DNA of 64,000 bases from Bacillus paramycoides (GTDB lineage Bacteria > Bacillota > Bacilli > Bacillales > Bacillaceae_G). Shown one piece after another: positions 1 to 8,426 of the stretch; position 1 is the first letter of the stretch, and each line of letters starts with the position of its first letter. Position numbers and translations under genes: made by a program. The notes under the pieces were generated by a model. The model saw only the letters and a list, made by a program, of their open reading frames with translations, did no database searches and was not told the origin of the DNA. Where the stretch lies: NCBI RefSeq assembly GCF_001884235.1, contig NZ_MAOI01000123.1, positions 124,001 through 188,000 on the forward strand, written 5' to 3'.

Positions 1-2
1 TA

Positions 3-179
3 CCAGCACGCTGGAAAGCGTTCCAAGATGCTGAGAAAATTTTAATTGAAGACGATGCAGCCATTGCCCCAATTTTCCAATCAGGACTTGTATATTTAGA
101 ACGACCAACCGTACAAGGTGTTGTTATTCGTCCATTTGCTGGAATCTACTCTTATAAATGGGCTTATATTGAAGAATAA
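3..179 (+). CDS. Oligopeptide ABC transporter substrate-binding protein, C-terminal fragment
   Basis: This open frame enters from the left edge and ends at TAA 177-179. The 58 visible residues end with a YSYKWAYIEE tail, and the stretch FQDAEKILIEDDAAIAPIF is typical of the C-terminal lobe of OppA/DppA-type lipoproteins (SBP_bac_5), which capture peptides outside the membrane for an ABC importer. Only the tail is present, so paralogue and substrate cannot be told. It converges on hflX and shares the bidirectional hairpin just downstream. Confidence 0.8.
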   Translation, partial: PARWKAFQDAEKILIEDDAAIAPIFQSGLVYLERPTVQGVVIRPFAGIYSYKWAYIEE

Positions 180-180
180 G

Positions 181-219
181 AAAAAGGCGATCCTAAAACA
201 TATTAGGATCGCCTTTTTC
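181..219. terminator. Bidirectional intrinsic terminator
   Basis: A GGCGATCCTA / TAGGATCGCC stem has an A-run on the left and a T-run on the right, so it can end both the rightward oppA-like gene and leftward hflX. Confidence 0.9.
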
Positions 220-221
220 TA

Positions 222-1481
222 TTAAATAGCAAAGCGCTTATACTTCTCATAATCACTCGTCTTACATTCTAGTGCAATTTTCGTACCTTCGTTTTCATAA
301 CTCGTAGATAAAACGTGCGCATGATTATTGAAATACGAAACTACCTGTCCTTGATCATACGGAATTAACATTTCACACTTTGTATACTCTTTATAAATGT
401 GTGAGCGAATCATTTCTACAAGCTCTTCAATTCCAACATGTTTCTTCGCTGATAAATAAACGCGATCTTCTTGTACTTTTGGAATTTCAACATCTACCAT
501 ATCTGATTTGTTATATGCATAAATCGTCGGGATATTTTCCACGCCAATTTTCTGTAACGTTTCATTTGTAATATCAATTAATTGTTCATAATTTGGATTT
601 GCGTAATCTACAACGTGAATGAGTAAATCTGCTTCGGCCACTTCTTCTAATGTTGAACGGAATGCTCTCACAAGATGATGTGGTAATTTACTAACAAATC
701 CAACTGTATCCGTTAATAAAAATGATTTATTATCTGGCAAATCAATATTTCGTACAGATGTTTCTAACGTCGCAAATAACATATCTTTTTCAAATACTTG
801 TTTTTCTTCCGTGCCATTATATATTTCAAGCATTGCATTCATCGTCGTTGACTTTCCTGCGTTCGTATAGCCTACTAATGCTACAACTGGTATTTCATTT
901 TTCTTACGTTGCTTTCGCTGTGTTTGACGCTGGGCAACAAGTGCTTCTAAATCTTTATTTAAAACTGAAATTTGCTCTTCGATTTTACGACGATCTAACT
1001 CTAATTTCTTCTCACCGACACCTTTATTTTTCGTTCCAACACCACCACTCTGTCTTCCTAAAGATTCACGAAGACCGATTAAACGAGGCATCATATACTG
1101 AAGATGCGCTACTTCTACTTGCAACTGCGCTTCTTTCGTTTTCGCGCGTTGCGCAAAAATATCTAAAATTAAGATGGTACGATCAATAACCTTACAATCT
1201 AAATCTTCCTCTAAATTTCGAATTTGTGATGGAGATAATTCATCATTAAAGATGACCATATTCGCGTCTATTTCTTTTACGTAGGCCGCTACTTCTTCAA
1301 TCTTTCCTTTTCCAATATAATGCGATGGATTTACTCGTTGTAAATTTTGCGTCACTTGCCCGATTACCTCTACATCACAAGCTTCCGCAAGATTTGCTAG
1401 CTCTTCCATCGAATATGCAAAATCACTTTCATTTCCTAAGTTTACACCAACTAAAATTGCTCTTTGTAATAATTCTTCCAT
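222..1481 (-). CDS. hflX: GTPase HflX, ribosome-associated
   Basis: This 419-residue protein has an N-terminal HflX domain (about 1-160), a helical linker rich in K/R/E (160-195) and a G domain: G1 GYTNAGKST at 204-212, G3 DTVGF near 258, G4 NKSD at 324-327. The family binds the 50S subunit and splits stalled or heat-damaged 70S ribosomes; some Firmicute relatives (HflXr) give macrolide/lincosamide resistance. The start ATG has a good GGAGG site. About 35 nt upstream of the start is an intrinsic terminator inside a structured leader, which suggests attenuation control. Confidence 0.95.
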   Translation of the reverse strand: MEELLQRAILVGVNLGNESDFAYSMEELANLAEACDVEVIGQVTQNLQRVNPSHYIGKGKIEEVAAYVKEIDANMVIFNDELSPSQIRNLEEDLDCKVIDRTILILDIFAQRAKTKEAQLQVEVAHLQYMMPRLIGLRESLGRQSGGVGTKNKGVGEKKLELDRRKIEEQISVLNKDLEALVAQRQTQRKQRKKNEIPVVALVGYTNAGKSTTMNAMLEIYNGTEEKQVFEKDMLFATLETSVRNIDLPDNKSFLLTDTVGFVSKLPHHLVRAFRSTLEEVAEADLLIHVVDYANPNYEQLIDITNETLQKIGVENIPTIYAYNKSDMVDVEIPKVQEDRVYLSAKKHVGIEELVEMIRSHIYKEYTKCEMLIPYDQGQVVSYFNNHAHVLSTSYENEGTKIALECKTSDYEKYKRFAI

Positions 1482-1513
1482 ATATTTATTCCTCCATTTC
1501 GATTACGCAAAAT

Positions 1514-1657
1514 AAAAAACACAGGTCACTGCCTGTGTTTTCGTAAACGGATAAGGGTTCACCAAAGAAATAGAAGAAAGCAATGCTTTCATCCTATTTC
1601 ATAGTCAATAAGTCCCAAGATAATATACGTATTCACAACAAGTGTTCACCTATACTA
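1514..1657 (-). promoter_or_regulatory. hflX leader: sigma-A promoter and attenuator-like terminator
   Basis: Read leftward, there is a promoter with -35 TTGCCT (1675-1680), 17 bp and -10 TAGTAT (1652-1657). A leader of about 130 nt follows, containing a long stem (GAAATAG pairing with CTATTTC around an inner GAAAGC/GCTTTC stem) and a strong terminator (AAAACACAGG/CCTGTGTTTT, 1514-1541) that ends before the hflX ribosome site. A two-codon ORF ATGAAATAG lies at 1594-1602. AAG-G/T-GTTCACC occurs twice (near 1555 and 1640). It could be an hflX attenuator or a separate small RNA. Confidence 0.55.
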
Positions 1658-1683
1658 TCCCATTCTATTTATAAAGGCAAAAC

Positions 1684-1876
1684 AAAAAGAGGGCGTATTC
1701 GTCCCTCCCTCTTTTTCACATATAAGCTTAATAAAAGGGTTCCTTTAAAATAGGCAGACCAATCCCGTTCACTCTGTACACAGACAGAGCCTTTGAGCGC
1801 TATTCAATTATCGGCACAAAGTATTGAGACGTAATCTGATTAAGATCAAAGGAAGCCCCTCCGTTCATTTTAAGTT
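1684..1876 (-). ncRNA. Candidate 190-nt structured small RNA, possibly 6S-like
   Basis: The leftward promoter is -35 TTGTGA (1906-1911), 17 bp and -10 TACACT (1883-1888); the transcript would end at an intrinsic terminator (AAAAAGAGGG/CCCTCTTTTT, 1684-1716). The 5' part (GGGGCTTCCTTT) pairs with AAAGGAACCC near the 3' part, closing one long hairpin with a large internal bubble. Length, closing stem and the internal GCCGATA...GCGCTC segment recall 6S RNA, the RNA-polymerase-binding regulator. No good ORF with a ribosome site was seen. The 6S identity is inference; the independent transcription unit is better supported. Confidence 0.5.
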
Positions 1877-1965
1877 ACATAAAGTGTAGCATAAGTATTT
1901 CGCTTTCACAAGATTAAACCACCTATAGAATCAGAAAGAAAATCTTTGTATTTTTACTTTAATCG

Positions 1966-2506
1966 TCATTTTTTGCGAGTTCTTCTAACAATAAAAATAA
2001 CAAAAGCAATTATCAATAACAGGATAGCAACTTAAACCGTTAGCCATATCCCCTTTCAAATTCACCTTCTTCGATGGAACAGACTCTTTTGCAATATGAC
2101 TTAAAGCATTTTTCTCCATCTCTGCCTCATCTAATCTCTTCGTTCCACTGCAACTATGTGTGTATAATTGTTTCTCTTCCCCTCTTTGAGAAGAAAACAC
2201 TAAGTACTCTTCCCCCTCTAAAAAGTGAAAGACACAATCACCACCATTTGTATATATAATAATTTGCGAAGAACTTGTTCCTTTCCAAATTTTCTTCACT
2301 TCAAATAATACTTCAGTTCCAACTCCATCTTTCCTTCCAACTTCAATTACTTTCCCCTCAAACACTACATCATTTTTTTGAAACGCTTCTTCTGCTGATA
2401 TGTTAATACAATCACAAGCATAAGATTTCTCTGGAAAAATAATAAGAATAAAGCTACAAATAATGACAACAGGCAACATGTGCAAAATTCTTTTCAATGG
2501 GCTCAA
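1966..2506 (-). pseudogene. TIMP/netrin-like secreted protein with C-terminal frameshift
   Basis: The readable frame (1985-2506, 173 aa) has an N-terminal signal/TM segment followed by CDCINISAEEAF, the CxC start typical of TIMP/NTR-like domains in Bacillus surface proteins, and another Cys pair further on. The last residues of this frame are an odd Cys/aromatic tail. Shifting one base near 2030 gives instead AILLLIIAFVIFIVRRTRKK ending at TGA 1966-1968, a classic membrane anchor with a basic stop-transfer. One extra T in an AGTT context explains this. The 173-aa version would be released rather than anchored. Confidence 0.75.
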
Positions 2507-2616
2507 CTCCCTTCATTATCAATTTTAGAAGTTTCCCGTATATTATTTTTACGTCACTCGCCAAATTCCTCCATAGTAAATTAAACATTATCGTTTCAAT
2601 ACAATAAAAGTCATTA

Positions 2617-2655
2617 TTGACATTTTTATAACCTGATATTAGTATCAGATTATAA
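2617..2655 (+). promoter_or_regulatory. Promoter with FapR-like operator before the FabH-type gene
   Basis: -35 TTGACA (2617-2622), 17 bp, -10 TAGTAT (2640-2645). Overlapping the -10, the sequence ATTAGTATCAGATTATAA (2638-2655) matches about 14 of 18 positions of the FapR consensus ATTAGTACCTGATACTAA as I recall it; a CTGATA-ttag-TATCAG inverted repeat overlaps it. FapR represses fatty-acid synthesis genes in Bacillus and is released by malonyl-CoA. Confidence 0.6.
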
Positions 2656-2677
2656 AAACGAATTAGGAGATGTTCCT

Positions 2678-3661
2678 ATGAATTCTAAATCTCGCATTAC
2701 CGCAATTGGCACTTATGTTCCAAATCAAATTTTGTCTAATTACGATTTAGAAAAGATAGTCCATACGAATGATGAATGGATTGTGCAAAGAACAGGAATG
2801 AAGGAAAGAAGAATCGCTGGAGAAGAAGAATACTCCTCTCACTTAGCCATTAAAGCAATCGAAAACTTATGTACAACGTATAAGAAAAGCTTAGAAGATA
2901 TTGACTGCATTATCGTCGCTACAACAACTGCTGACTATGTCTTTCCTAGCGTCGCTTGTCAAATACAACAATACTTCAATATCCCCCATACTCTAGCTTT
3001 TGATTTAAACGCTACTTGTGCTGGTTTCACATACGGACTACATGTCGGTAACAGCTTAATAACTGCTGGTGCCCACAATAAAGTACTAGTCGTAGCGACT
3101 GAAACATTATCTAAAGTAACAGACTACACAGATAGAACGACCTGTATTTTGTTCGGTGATGGTGCTGGAGCTATTTTATTAGAAAAAGACGAAAACAAAC
3201 CAAGTTTTATCGCTGCTCACATGGGAACAAACGGTGAAGGCGGTATTCATCTATACAGAACAAATTTATCTACTACTATGAATAGCACGCCACTACAAAC
3301 AAATGAAAAGATCGTTCAAAATGGAAGAGAAGTATATAAATGGGCCGTACGAACTGTACCACACGGCATAAAAGAACTATTACATACTGCAAATTTGCAA
3401 ATAGATGATATAGATTGGTTCATACCACATAGCGCTAACCTAAGAATGATTGAATCCATTTGCGAAAAATCAAAAATATCTATTCAAAAAACATTAACGA
3501 GTGTGGAATATATGGGGAATACATCTTCCGTCTCCATTCCACTCGCCTTAGATTTAGCTAGAAAAGAAGGGAAATTAAATAATGGAGATACACTTTTACT
3601 GTACGGATTTGGCGGTGGACTTACGCATTTAGGGCTTATTGTAGCGTGGGATTTAAGTTAA
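2678..3661 (+). CDS. fabH: 3-oxoacyl-ACP synthase III (FabH/KAS III family)
   Basis: The 327-aa thiolase-fold protein carries the KAS III catalytic triad: Cys114 in NATCAGF, His in PHSANLRM and Asn in YMGNTSS near the C terminus, plus a C-terminal GFGGGLT glycine loop. KAS III condenses acyl-CoA primers with malonyl-ACP to start fatty acid synthesis. The start ATG follows TTAGGAG. It stands alone with its own promoter and FapR-like box, so it is probably an accessory FabH paralogue (compare yhfB/fabHB of B. subtilis) rather than the one in a fab operon. Confidence 0.9.
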   Translation: MNSKSRITAIGTYVPNQILSNYDLEKIVHTNDEWIVQRTGMKERRIAGEEEYSSHLAIKAIENLCTTYKKSLEDIDCIIVATTTADYVFPSVACQIQQYFNIPHTLAFDLNATCAGFTYGLHVGNSLITAGAHNKVLVVATETLSKVTDYTDRTTCILFGDGAGAILLEKDENKPSFIAAHMGTNGEGGIHLYRTNLSTTMNSTPLQTNEKIVQNGREVYKWAVRTVPHGIKELLHTANLQIDDIDWFIPHSANLRMIESICEKSKISIQKTLTSVEYMGNTSSVSIPLALDLARKEGKLNNGDTLLLYGFGGGLTHLGLIVAWDLS

Positions 3662-3673
3662 ATGTATTAAAAG

Positions 3674-3704
3674 AGGTTCTAGGGAGTAACTAGAACCTTT
3701 TTTT
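3674..3704. terminator. Terminator after the fabH-like gene
   Basis: AGGTTCTAG / CTAGAACCT stem followed by a run of T on the plus strand. Confidence 0.85.
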
Positions 3705-3717
3705 AATTTCATGAAAT

Positions 3718-4986
3718 TTATTCACCTTTCCGAGGCCATATCACAACAGGAATAAGTAATAAGGCTACAGCCCCTCCAGCTAACGATAATGCCGCATAAC
3801 TTGAATTAGCTACTATCATACCTGACATCGCTCCACCAGAAGCTCCTGCCAACGCAATAAAAACATCTATCTTCCCTTGTGTTTTTGCACGTGTAGAAGG
3901 CTCTGTTGAATCAACGATTTGAGCAGTACCACTTATTAATCCAAGGTTCCATCCTAATCCAAGTAGAGAAAGTGCTACAACTAATAATATTAAAGAGTCG
4001 TTTGGTGCCATCGCAGCTAGTACACCGGCAGCTAGTAATATAACTCCACCAGCTATACTCATCGCTGTTCTGCCAACTTTATCAATAAGAACTCCTGTAA
4101 CAAGAGATGGTAGGTACATTGCCCCTACATGGAATCCAATGACAAGCCCTACTTCACTTAGTCCATGACCATGGTGTCCCATATGTACTGGGGTCATAGT
4201 CATAATCGCAACCATAACTACTTGAGTAAGTATCATAACAATTGCTCCAACGGTAATGCCCCGTTTATTTTCTACCATTTCATTTGTTACCGCATGCCCT
4301 TTATATGTATGTTCTTGTTTATATTTTTCTATTATGTTAGCAATAATTAATGGATCTGGACGAAGCATAACGAAAAGTACGAGACCCGCAAGCATGAAAG
4401 CTGCTGCTGATAAGATGAACGGACCTGCAAGTTCAGGAATTCCAATCGAATGAGCAAAACTCCCCATTACACCTACTAAATTCGGGCCTGCAACCGCACC
4501 GAAAGTTGTCATAACCATCGTAATACTAACAGCAGTTGCTCGTTGCTTCTTATCTGCTAAATCTGTACCAGCATAACGAGCTTGTAGATTTGTAGCTGTA
4601 CCCGCACCATAAATGAGTAAAGAAGCAAGTAAGAGAATAATACTATTAGTTACAGCTGCCATTACAACTCCAATAGCACCAAGTCCACCTACCATAAAAC
4701 CTGTTGCAAGCCCTACTCGGCGTCCATATCGTTGCGAAAGCTTTCCTACTATGAAAGCCGCTACCGCAGATCCCAACGTAAACATAGCAGCCGGTAATCC
4801 TGCATATGCATCTGTTCCAAGCATCTGCTGTGCAAGAAGTGCACCTACTGTAATTCCAGCAGCTAACCCCGCCCCGCCAAACATTTGTGAAATGCTTACG
4901 ATTATTAACGTTCGTTTATATAATTTTTGTTGCTCTTCTGTTGTATACATACGATTACTTATTAAAGCATCTGCTGTATCTATCAT
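3718..4986 (-). CDS. MFS transporter
   Basis: A 422-residue, very hydrophobic protein with about 12 predicted membrane segments and the MFS motif A-like loop between segments 2 and 3 (GKLSQRYGRRVGLATG). The central loop (about 215-240) is hydrophilic. This shape fits a proton-driven exporter or multidrug permease of the plasma membrane; the substrate is not readable. It is monocistronic with a clear GGAGG site before its start. Confidence 0.85.
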   Translation of the reverse strand: MIDTADALISNRMYTTEEQQKLYKRTLIIVSISQMFGGAGLAAGITVGALLAQQMLGTDAYAGLPAAMFTLGSAVAAFIVGKLSQRYGRRVGLATGFMVGGLGAIGVVMAAVTNSIILLLASLLIYGAGTATNLQARYAGTDLADKKQRATAVSITMVMTTFGAVAGPNLVGVMGSFAHSIGIPELAGPFILSAAAFMLAGLVLFVMLRPDPLIIANIIEKYKQEHTYKGHAVTNEMVENKRGITVGAIVMILTQVVMVAIMTMTPVHMGHHGHGLSEVGLVIGFHVGAMYLPSLVTGVLIDKVGRTAMSIAGGVILLAAGVLAAMAPNDSLILLVVALSLLGLGWNLGLISGTAQIVDSTEPSTRAKTQGKIDVFIALAGASGGAMSGMIVANSSYAALSLAGGAVALLLIPVVIWPRKGE

Positions 4987-5150
4987 TTCCTCAACCTCCC
5001 TATGAAACTAATATCTCTTGTTAATGTACTATAAAACAACAAAATCCCAAAATTTAAAACATTTAAATTTATCCATATTTCGTCACTCCTACATTTTAAA
5101 TAATGCTTTTTTAAGTTTGCCATTTCTCTCCTATTAGTAAAGCCAAATAA

Positions 5151-5183
5151 TGCTAAGTTTCTTTCGTGAAGAAACTTAGCATT
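5151..5183 (-). terminator. Terminator after the YrdB-like gene
   Basis: GCTAAGTTTCTTTC / GAAGAAACTTAGC stem; T-rich side fits leftward transcription from the 5248-5574 gene. Confidence 0.7.
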
Positions 5184-5247
5184 AAAATACAGTATGAGAC
5201 TACATGATATATGATTTTATACAGATACTGCAGAAAAATCATTGTTT

Positions 5248-5574
5248 CTAAACGATAATTAAAGTGCGATTTATTATAAATACCATTCCAAGAATAATAG
5301 CTAAGGTTGTTTGATCAACAACATATAGCGCAACTGAGGTAACTCCAAACAATATGATTTCCAATATAAACCTATATGGTTCTGGCAATTTTAATAATGC
5401 TTTAGGTGCAATGAAAATCCCCCATATTATCGCAAAAAGTAGCGGTGAACCAATACAAAAAATAAATTTTACATATACACTTTCCCAAAATTGAAAGCCC
5501 CAATAACATAGTGATACAAGAGCACATAATTCTAGAAAAAATCGAATCGCTAAATTTATAGGTTTTATAAACAT
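5248..5574 (-). CDS. YrdB-like small membrane protein (DUF2568)
   Basis: A 108-aa protein with four hydrophobic segments and the pattern SPLLFAIIWGIFIAPKA, characteristic of the YrdB/DUF2568 family as I recall it. The family has no established function; it is a plasma-membrane protein. Start ATG is preceded by an AGGAGTG-type site. It has its own terminator and is not in an operon. Confidence 0.8.
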   Translation of the reverse strand: MFIKPINLAIRFFLELCALVSLCYWGFQFWESVYVKFIFCIGSPLLFAIIWGIFIAPKALLKLPEPYRFILEIILFGVTSVALYVVDQTTLAIILGMVFIINRTLIIV

Positions 5575-5922
5575 TTAAAGAACACTCCTTTGGAAAATAT
5601 GTTTAAAATCCTATGAAAATAATATTATGCATCCTTTATTTGAACTTGATACGTGCCCATTCATTACATGTAAAAAAACAATTATACAACTTATTAATTC
5701 TATTCAGTTTATCTTTCTAAAATTCGAAAACGTGATTTTGACGGATAATGAATGCAGGCAAATACTTAATGACAGTGATACATATGCCAATAGGAACAAA
5801 ATAAAGAACCCCACAGTTTACGTTTCGCCCATTACCGAGGAGTTCCAAAAATAATTCTATACTATTTTTTTGACTGCTAACGTCCCATAATTAAAATACA
5901 ATTCATATTTAGCCTATTTCCC
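5575..5922. other. Intergenic, no convincing gene
   Basis: Apart from the upstream region of the YrdB-like gene, I see no good ribosome site plus start. A 75-codon open frame at 5627-5854 on the plus strand lacks a Shine-Dalgarno and has no recognisable family features. Confidence 0.5.
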
Positions 5923-7677
5923 TTACAATTCCTCTACTACCCTTTCCCCTTTTCTCTTACTGAAAGCTTTTCCTTCCCAAAATAACAAACTTACTAAAGC
6001 ACAAACTAAAATAATTGGCACACTCGCTTTATATAAATCAGTAAAACTCATAGCCATCTGATTCTGAGCATAATGATTCACATCATTTGAAAATACGACT
6101 ATTTCTTTCTTTATATTCTCCTCTTGTTTTTCAACTTCTTTTGTTACTTGACTCGTAATTTCTTCTCTTTTTATATCTCTATATTCTACTGGAACTCCAA
6201 TTAATATCTCATCCACTTTTTGGTGAATTAATTCGTCTTTTTTCTCTTTACTTAATCCCACCATTGTTTCATTTTGTTTCTTTTCTACATTTGTTTCTAT
6301 ACTTTGATTCTTTATTTTTTCTTTTGTTACTTGTAATATTTCAGCTTGCTGAGCACTATCTACATGTATATTACGCACTATTCCTTCTGCATGACGATAT
6401 ACATTCTCTTTATTTATTGATAAGTTGTGAGTTAAGTTAGAAACGAATATTGCTACCGCTAAGACAATACCTACTTGGCGTAACATCGATACGACACTTT
6501 GAGAAGCTGTTAATAACTCTCCTTCAAATGAAGATGCGCTTAAAACTGTAATTGGTCCCACTACTAAACCATATCCAACACCTAATATCATACATGGAAT
6601 AATAATTTCGATATTTGTTGAATTTACTCCAATCATCTGTAGCCAATAATACGCTAGGCTCATAACGAGAAACCCTGACAAAATAATAGTTGCTTTTCCA
6701 AGTTTTTTCATTAATAGTGAAGCAAATGGTGAAACAAGAAATATCATCGCTGAAATAGGTGTCACCAGAAAAGCAGCTTCAATTTCCGTTCGGTGCTGTA
6801 TTTTTGTCAAAAAAGTTGGAAGCAATACAGTAACGCCAATTAAAAATAAATTACTTACTACAACAACAATAGATGCACCTACAAACATCCTATCTTTAAA
6901 TAGTTTTAAATTCACCATCGGATTATGAATCTTTCTTTCGACTAAAACAAATAGAACAAGAGAAATAATACTAATTATATAACAATACCAAGCAATATTA
7001 CTTTGCCATCCCCACGCATTCCCTTTCACTAATACGAGAGTAAAAGAGAAAATTGCTGAACTACTTAATATAAGTCCAATCCAATCAATTTTTGAGATAA
7101 TACGTTCTTCATTTTTTATTTGTAGCATAATGTAGCATAAAATAATTCCAATAATACAAATTGGAACATTGACGAAGAACACCCATCTCCATCCTAAATT
7201 TTGCGTAATAACCCCGCCTATTACTGGACCAATTGCAGCTGACAACCCCTGTGTTACTCCTAAAATGCCAAGTGCAACATGCCTCTTTGCTAAAGGCATA
7301 GCTGATACACCAATTACCATACTTGTCGGAAATAAAATTGCTGCTCCAACACTTTGTATAAAACGAGAAAAAATGAGGAAGTCACCTGTATTTGCAAAAG
7401 CACAAAGCACTGAGCCGCCACCAAATATTACTAGACCGAGAATATACATCTTTGCTTTCCCAAAAATATCAGCTATTCGCCCTAGTGGAATTGCAAGTAC
7501 TGCAATCGTCATTGTATAAACATTTAATACCCAAGACATTTTTTCTAATGAAGTATTCACACTTGATTGTATAGCTGGTAAGGCTATATTCATAATCGTC
7601 GTATCAATCATACAAAGAAAAATACCTAAGCACATTAAAAAAACAATCTTAATACCTTTTGATTGCTCCATGTTCAT
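5923..7677 (-). CDS. DHA2-family (EmrB/QacA-type) multidrug efflux MFS
   Basis: A 584-aa MFS protein with 14 likely membrane segments; motif A GRIADIFGKAKMYILG and the antiporter motif C (GPVIGG) mark it as a drug:H+ antiporter. Unusual is a hydrophilic, coiled-coil-like insert of about 110 residues (about 435-545, rich in K/E/Q) before the last membrane segment. It lies 30 bp downstream of a PadR-type repressor in the same operon, the standard arrangement for drug-inducible efflux. Substrate unknown. Confidence 0.88.
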   Translation of the reverse strand: MNMEQSKGIKIVFLMCLGIFLCMIDTTIMNIALPAIQSSVNTSLEKMSWVLNVYTMTIAVLAIPLGRIADIFGKAKMYILGLVIFGGGSVLCAFANTGDFLIFSRFIQSVGAAILFPTSMVIGVSAMPLAKRHVALGILGVTQGLSAAIGPVIGGVITQNLGWRWVFFVNVPICIIGIILCYIMLQIKNEERIISKIDWIGLILSSSAIFSFTLVLVKGNAWGWQSNIAWYCYIISIISLVLFVLVERKIHNPMVNLKLFKDRMFVGASIVVVVSNLFLIGVTVLLPTFLTKIQHRTEIEAAFLVTPISAMIFLVSPFASLLMKKLGKATIILSGFLVMSLAYYWLQMIGVNSTNIEIIIPCMILGVGYGLVVGPITVLSASSFEGELLTASQSVVSMLRQVGIVLAVAIFVSNLTHNLSINKENVYRHAEGIVRNIHVDSAQQAEILQVTKEKIKNQSIETNVEKKQNETMVGLSKEKKDELIHQKVDEILIGVPVEYRDIKREEITSQVTKEVEKQEENIKKEIVVFSNDVNHYAQNQMAMSFTDLYKASVPIILVCALVSLLFWEGKAFSKRKGERVVEEL

Positions 7678-7707
7678 TTACCCCTTTATTTATTGTGAAC
7701 GTGTTTT

Positions 7708-8247
7708 TCATTCTTCTGTTTTATTGTTTTCTTTCGCTTCTAACTGCTTTAATTTTCTCTTCAATGTCTCTACTTGCGCACTATACGATGCGATACCTAC
7801 ATCGAGTGAAATTTCCTCGACAAAAGTAATACCTTCTCTCCACTTTTCATATTTCAAACGAAGATCCGCAATGTACGCTTCTTTCCTCTCAATTTCGTCT
7901 TCAATCCATTTTTTTATCGTCGCACCATCACTATAATTACCAAAATACATCCTCATTAAAAAATCTGAACGTAAAACATCTTTCTCTACATCAGTTTGCA
8001 TGTATTGATAAAATTCTTCACGCCCTTCATCTGTAATAAAGTACATTTTCTTATTCGGTTTCCCTTCTTGCATAACAACCTCTTTTTTTATTTTCCCCTC
8101 TTTTTCCAATTGTCTTAAAGTTGGATAAATCATTCCAAAGCTTCCATCAAAAAAATGAGTAAATACATCTTCAAACACAATTTTAATATCATAACCAGAC
8201 AATTCTTTTTCCATCAATAAACCTAAAACAACATCTCTTCCCTTCAA
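7708..8247 (-). CDS. PadR-family transcriptional repressor
   Basis: With a TTG start at 8245-8247 the protein is 179 aa and begins with the standard PadR opening KGRDVVLGLLMEKELSGYDI, followed by the winged helix (FGMIYPTLRQLEKEGKIKKE) and a C-terminal helical dimerisation domain (about 95-170). I chose TTG because a GGGGGG ribosome site precedes it and homologues begin there; the upstream ATG at 8283 lies inside the operator palindrome. PadR proteins repress efflux or detoxification genes and dissociate on ligand binding. It presumably controls itself and the downstream MFS. Confidence 0.9.
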   Translation of the reverse strand: MKGRDVVLGLLMEKELSGYDIKIVFEDVFTHFFDGSFGMIYPTLRQLEKEGKIKKEVVMQEGKPNKKMYFITDEGREEFYQYMQTDVEKDVLRSDFLMRMYFGNYSDGATIKKWIEDEIERKEAYIADLRLKYEKWREGITFVEEISLDVGIASYSAQVETLKRKLKQLEAKENNKTEE

Positions 8248-8264
8248 AATAAGCCCCCCACATA

Positions 8265-8317
8265 GTATATAATCAATAATCATATTAACATTGTTAATAT
8301 GATTATTGATTATATAC
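8265..8317. promoter_or_regulatory. 53-bp perfect palindrome at the padR promoter
   Basis: Arms of 26 bp (8265-8290 and 8292-8317) are exact reverse complements around a single central T. Read leftward, a promoter -35 TTACAA, 16 bp, -10 TATAAT places the -10 inside the outer edge of the palindrome. The position between promoter and padR start makes it the likely PadR operator. Confidence 0.75.
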
Positions 8318-8353
8318 CTTATTCTGTAAATTGTAAAATGTTTCTAACTAAAA

Positions 8354-8396
8354 AAGCTGTCCTGTAATTTTGTTTTACCAAATTACAAGACAGCTT
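8354..8396 (-). terminator. Terminator after PPK2
   Basis: AAGCTGTC...GACAGCTT outer stem plus GTAATTT/AAATTAC inner stem, with a T-run in the leftward direction. Confidence 0.8.
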
Positions 8397-8426
8397 CCCT
8401 TCATATTTCCTATACAAACCTTTTTA

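Noticed and set aside
1503-1592. 29-codon ORF running through the hflX attenuator as a possible leader peptide
   Set aside because: The AGG immediately abuts the ATG, so no usable ribosome-site spacing; mentioned only as context.
5627-5854. 75-codon plus-strand open frame
   Set aside because: No Shine-Dalgarno, no recognisable composition or motif, and it sits in a region that otherwise looks intergenic.
8248-8283. Upstream ATG of padR
   Set aside because: It lies inside the operator palindrome with no ribosome site; the TTG at 8247 has GGGGGG and matches family starts.
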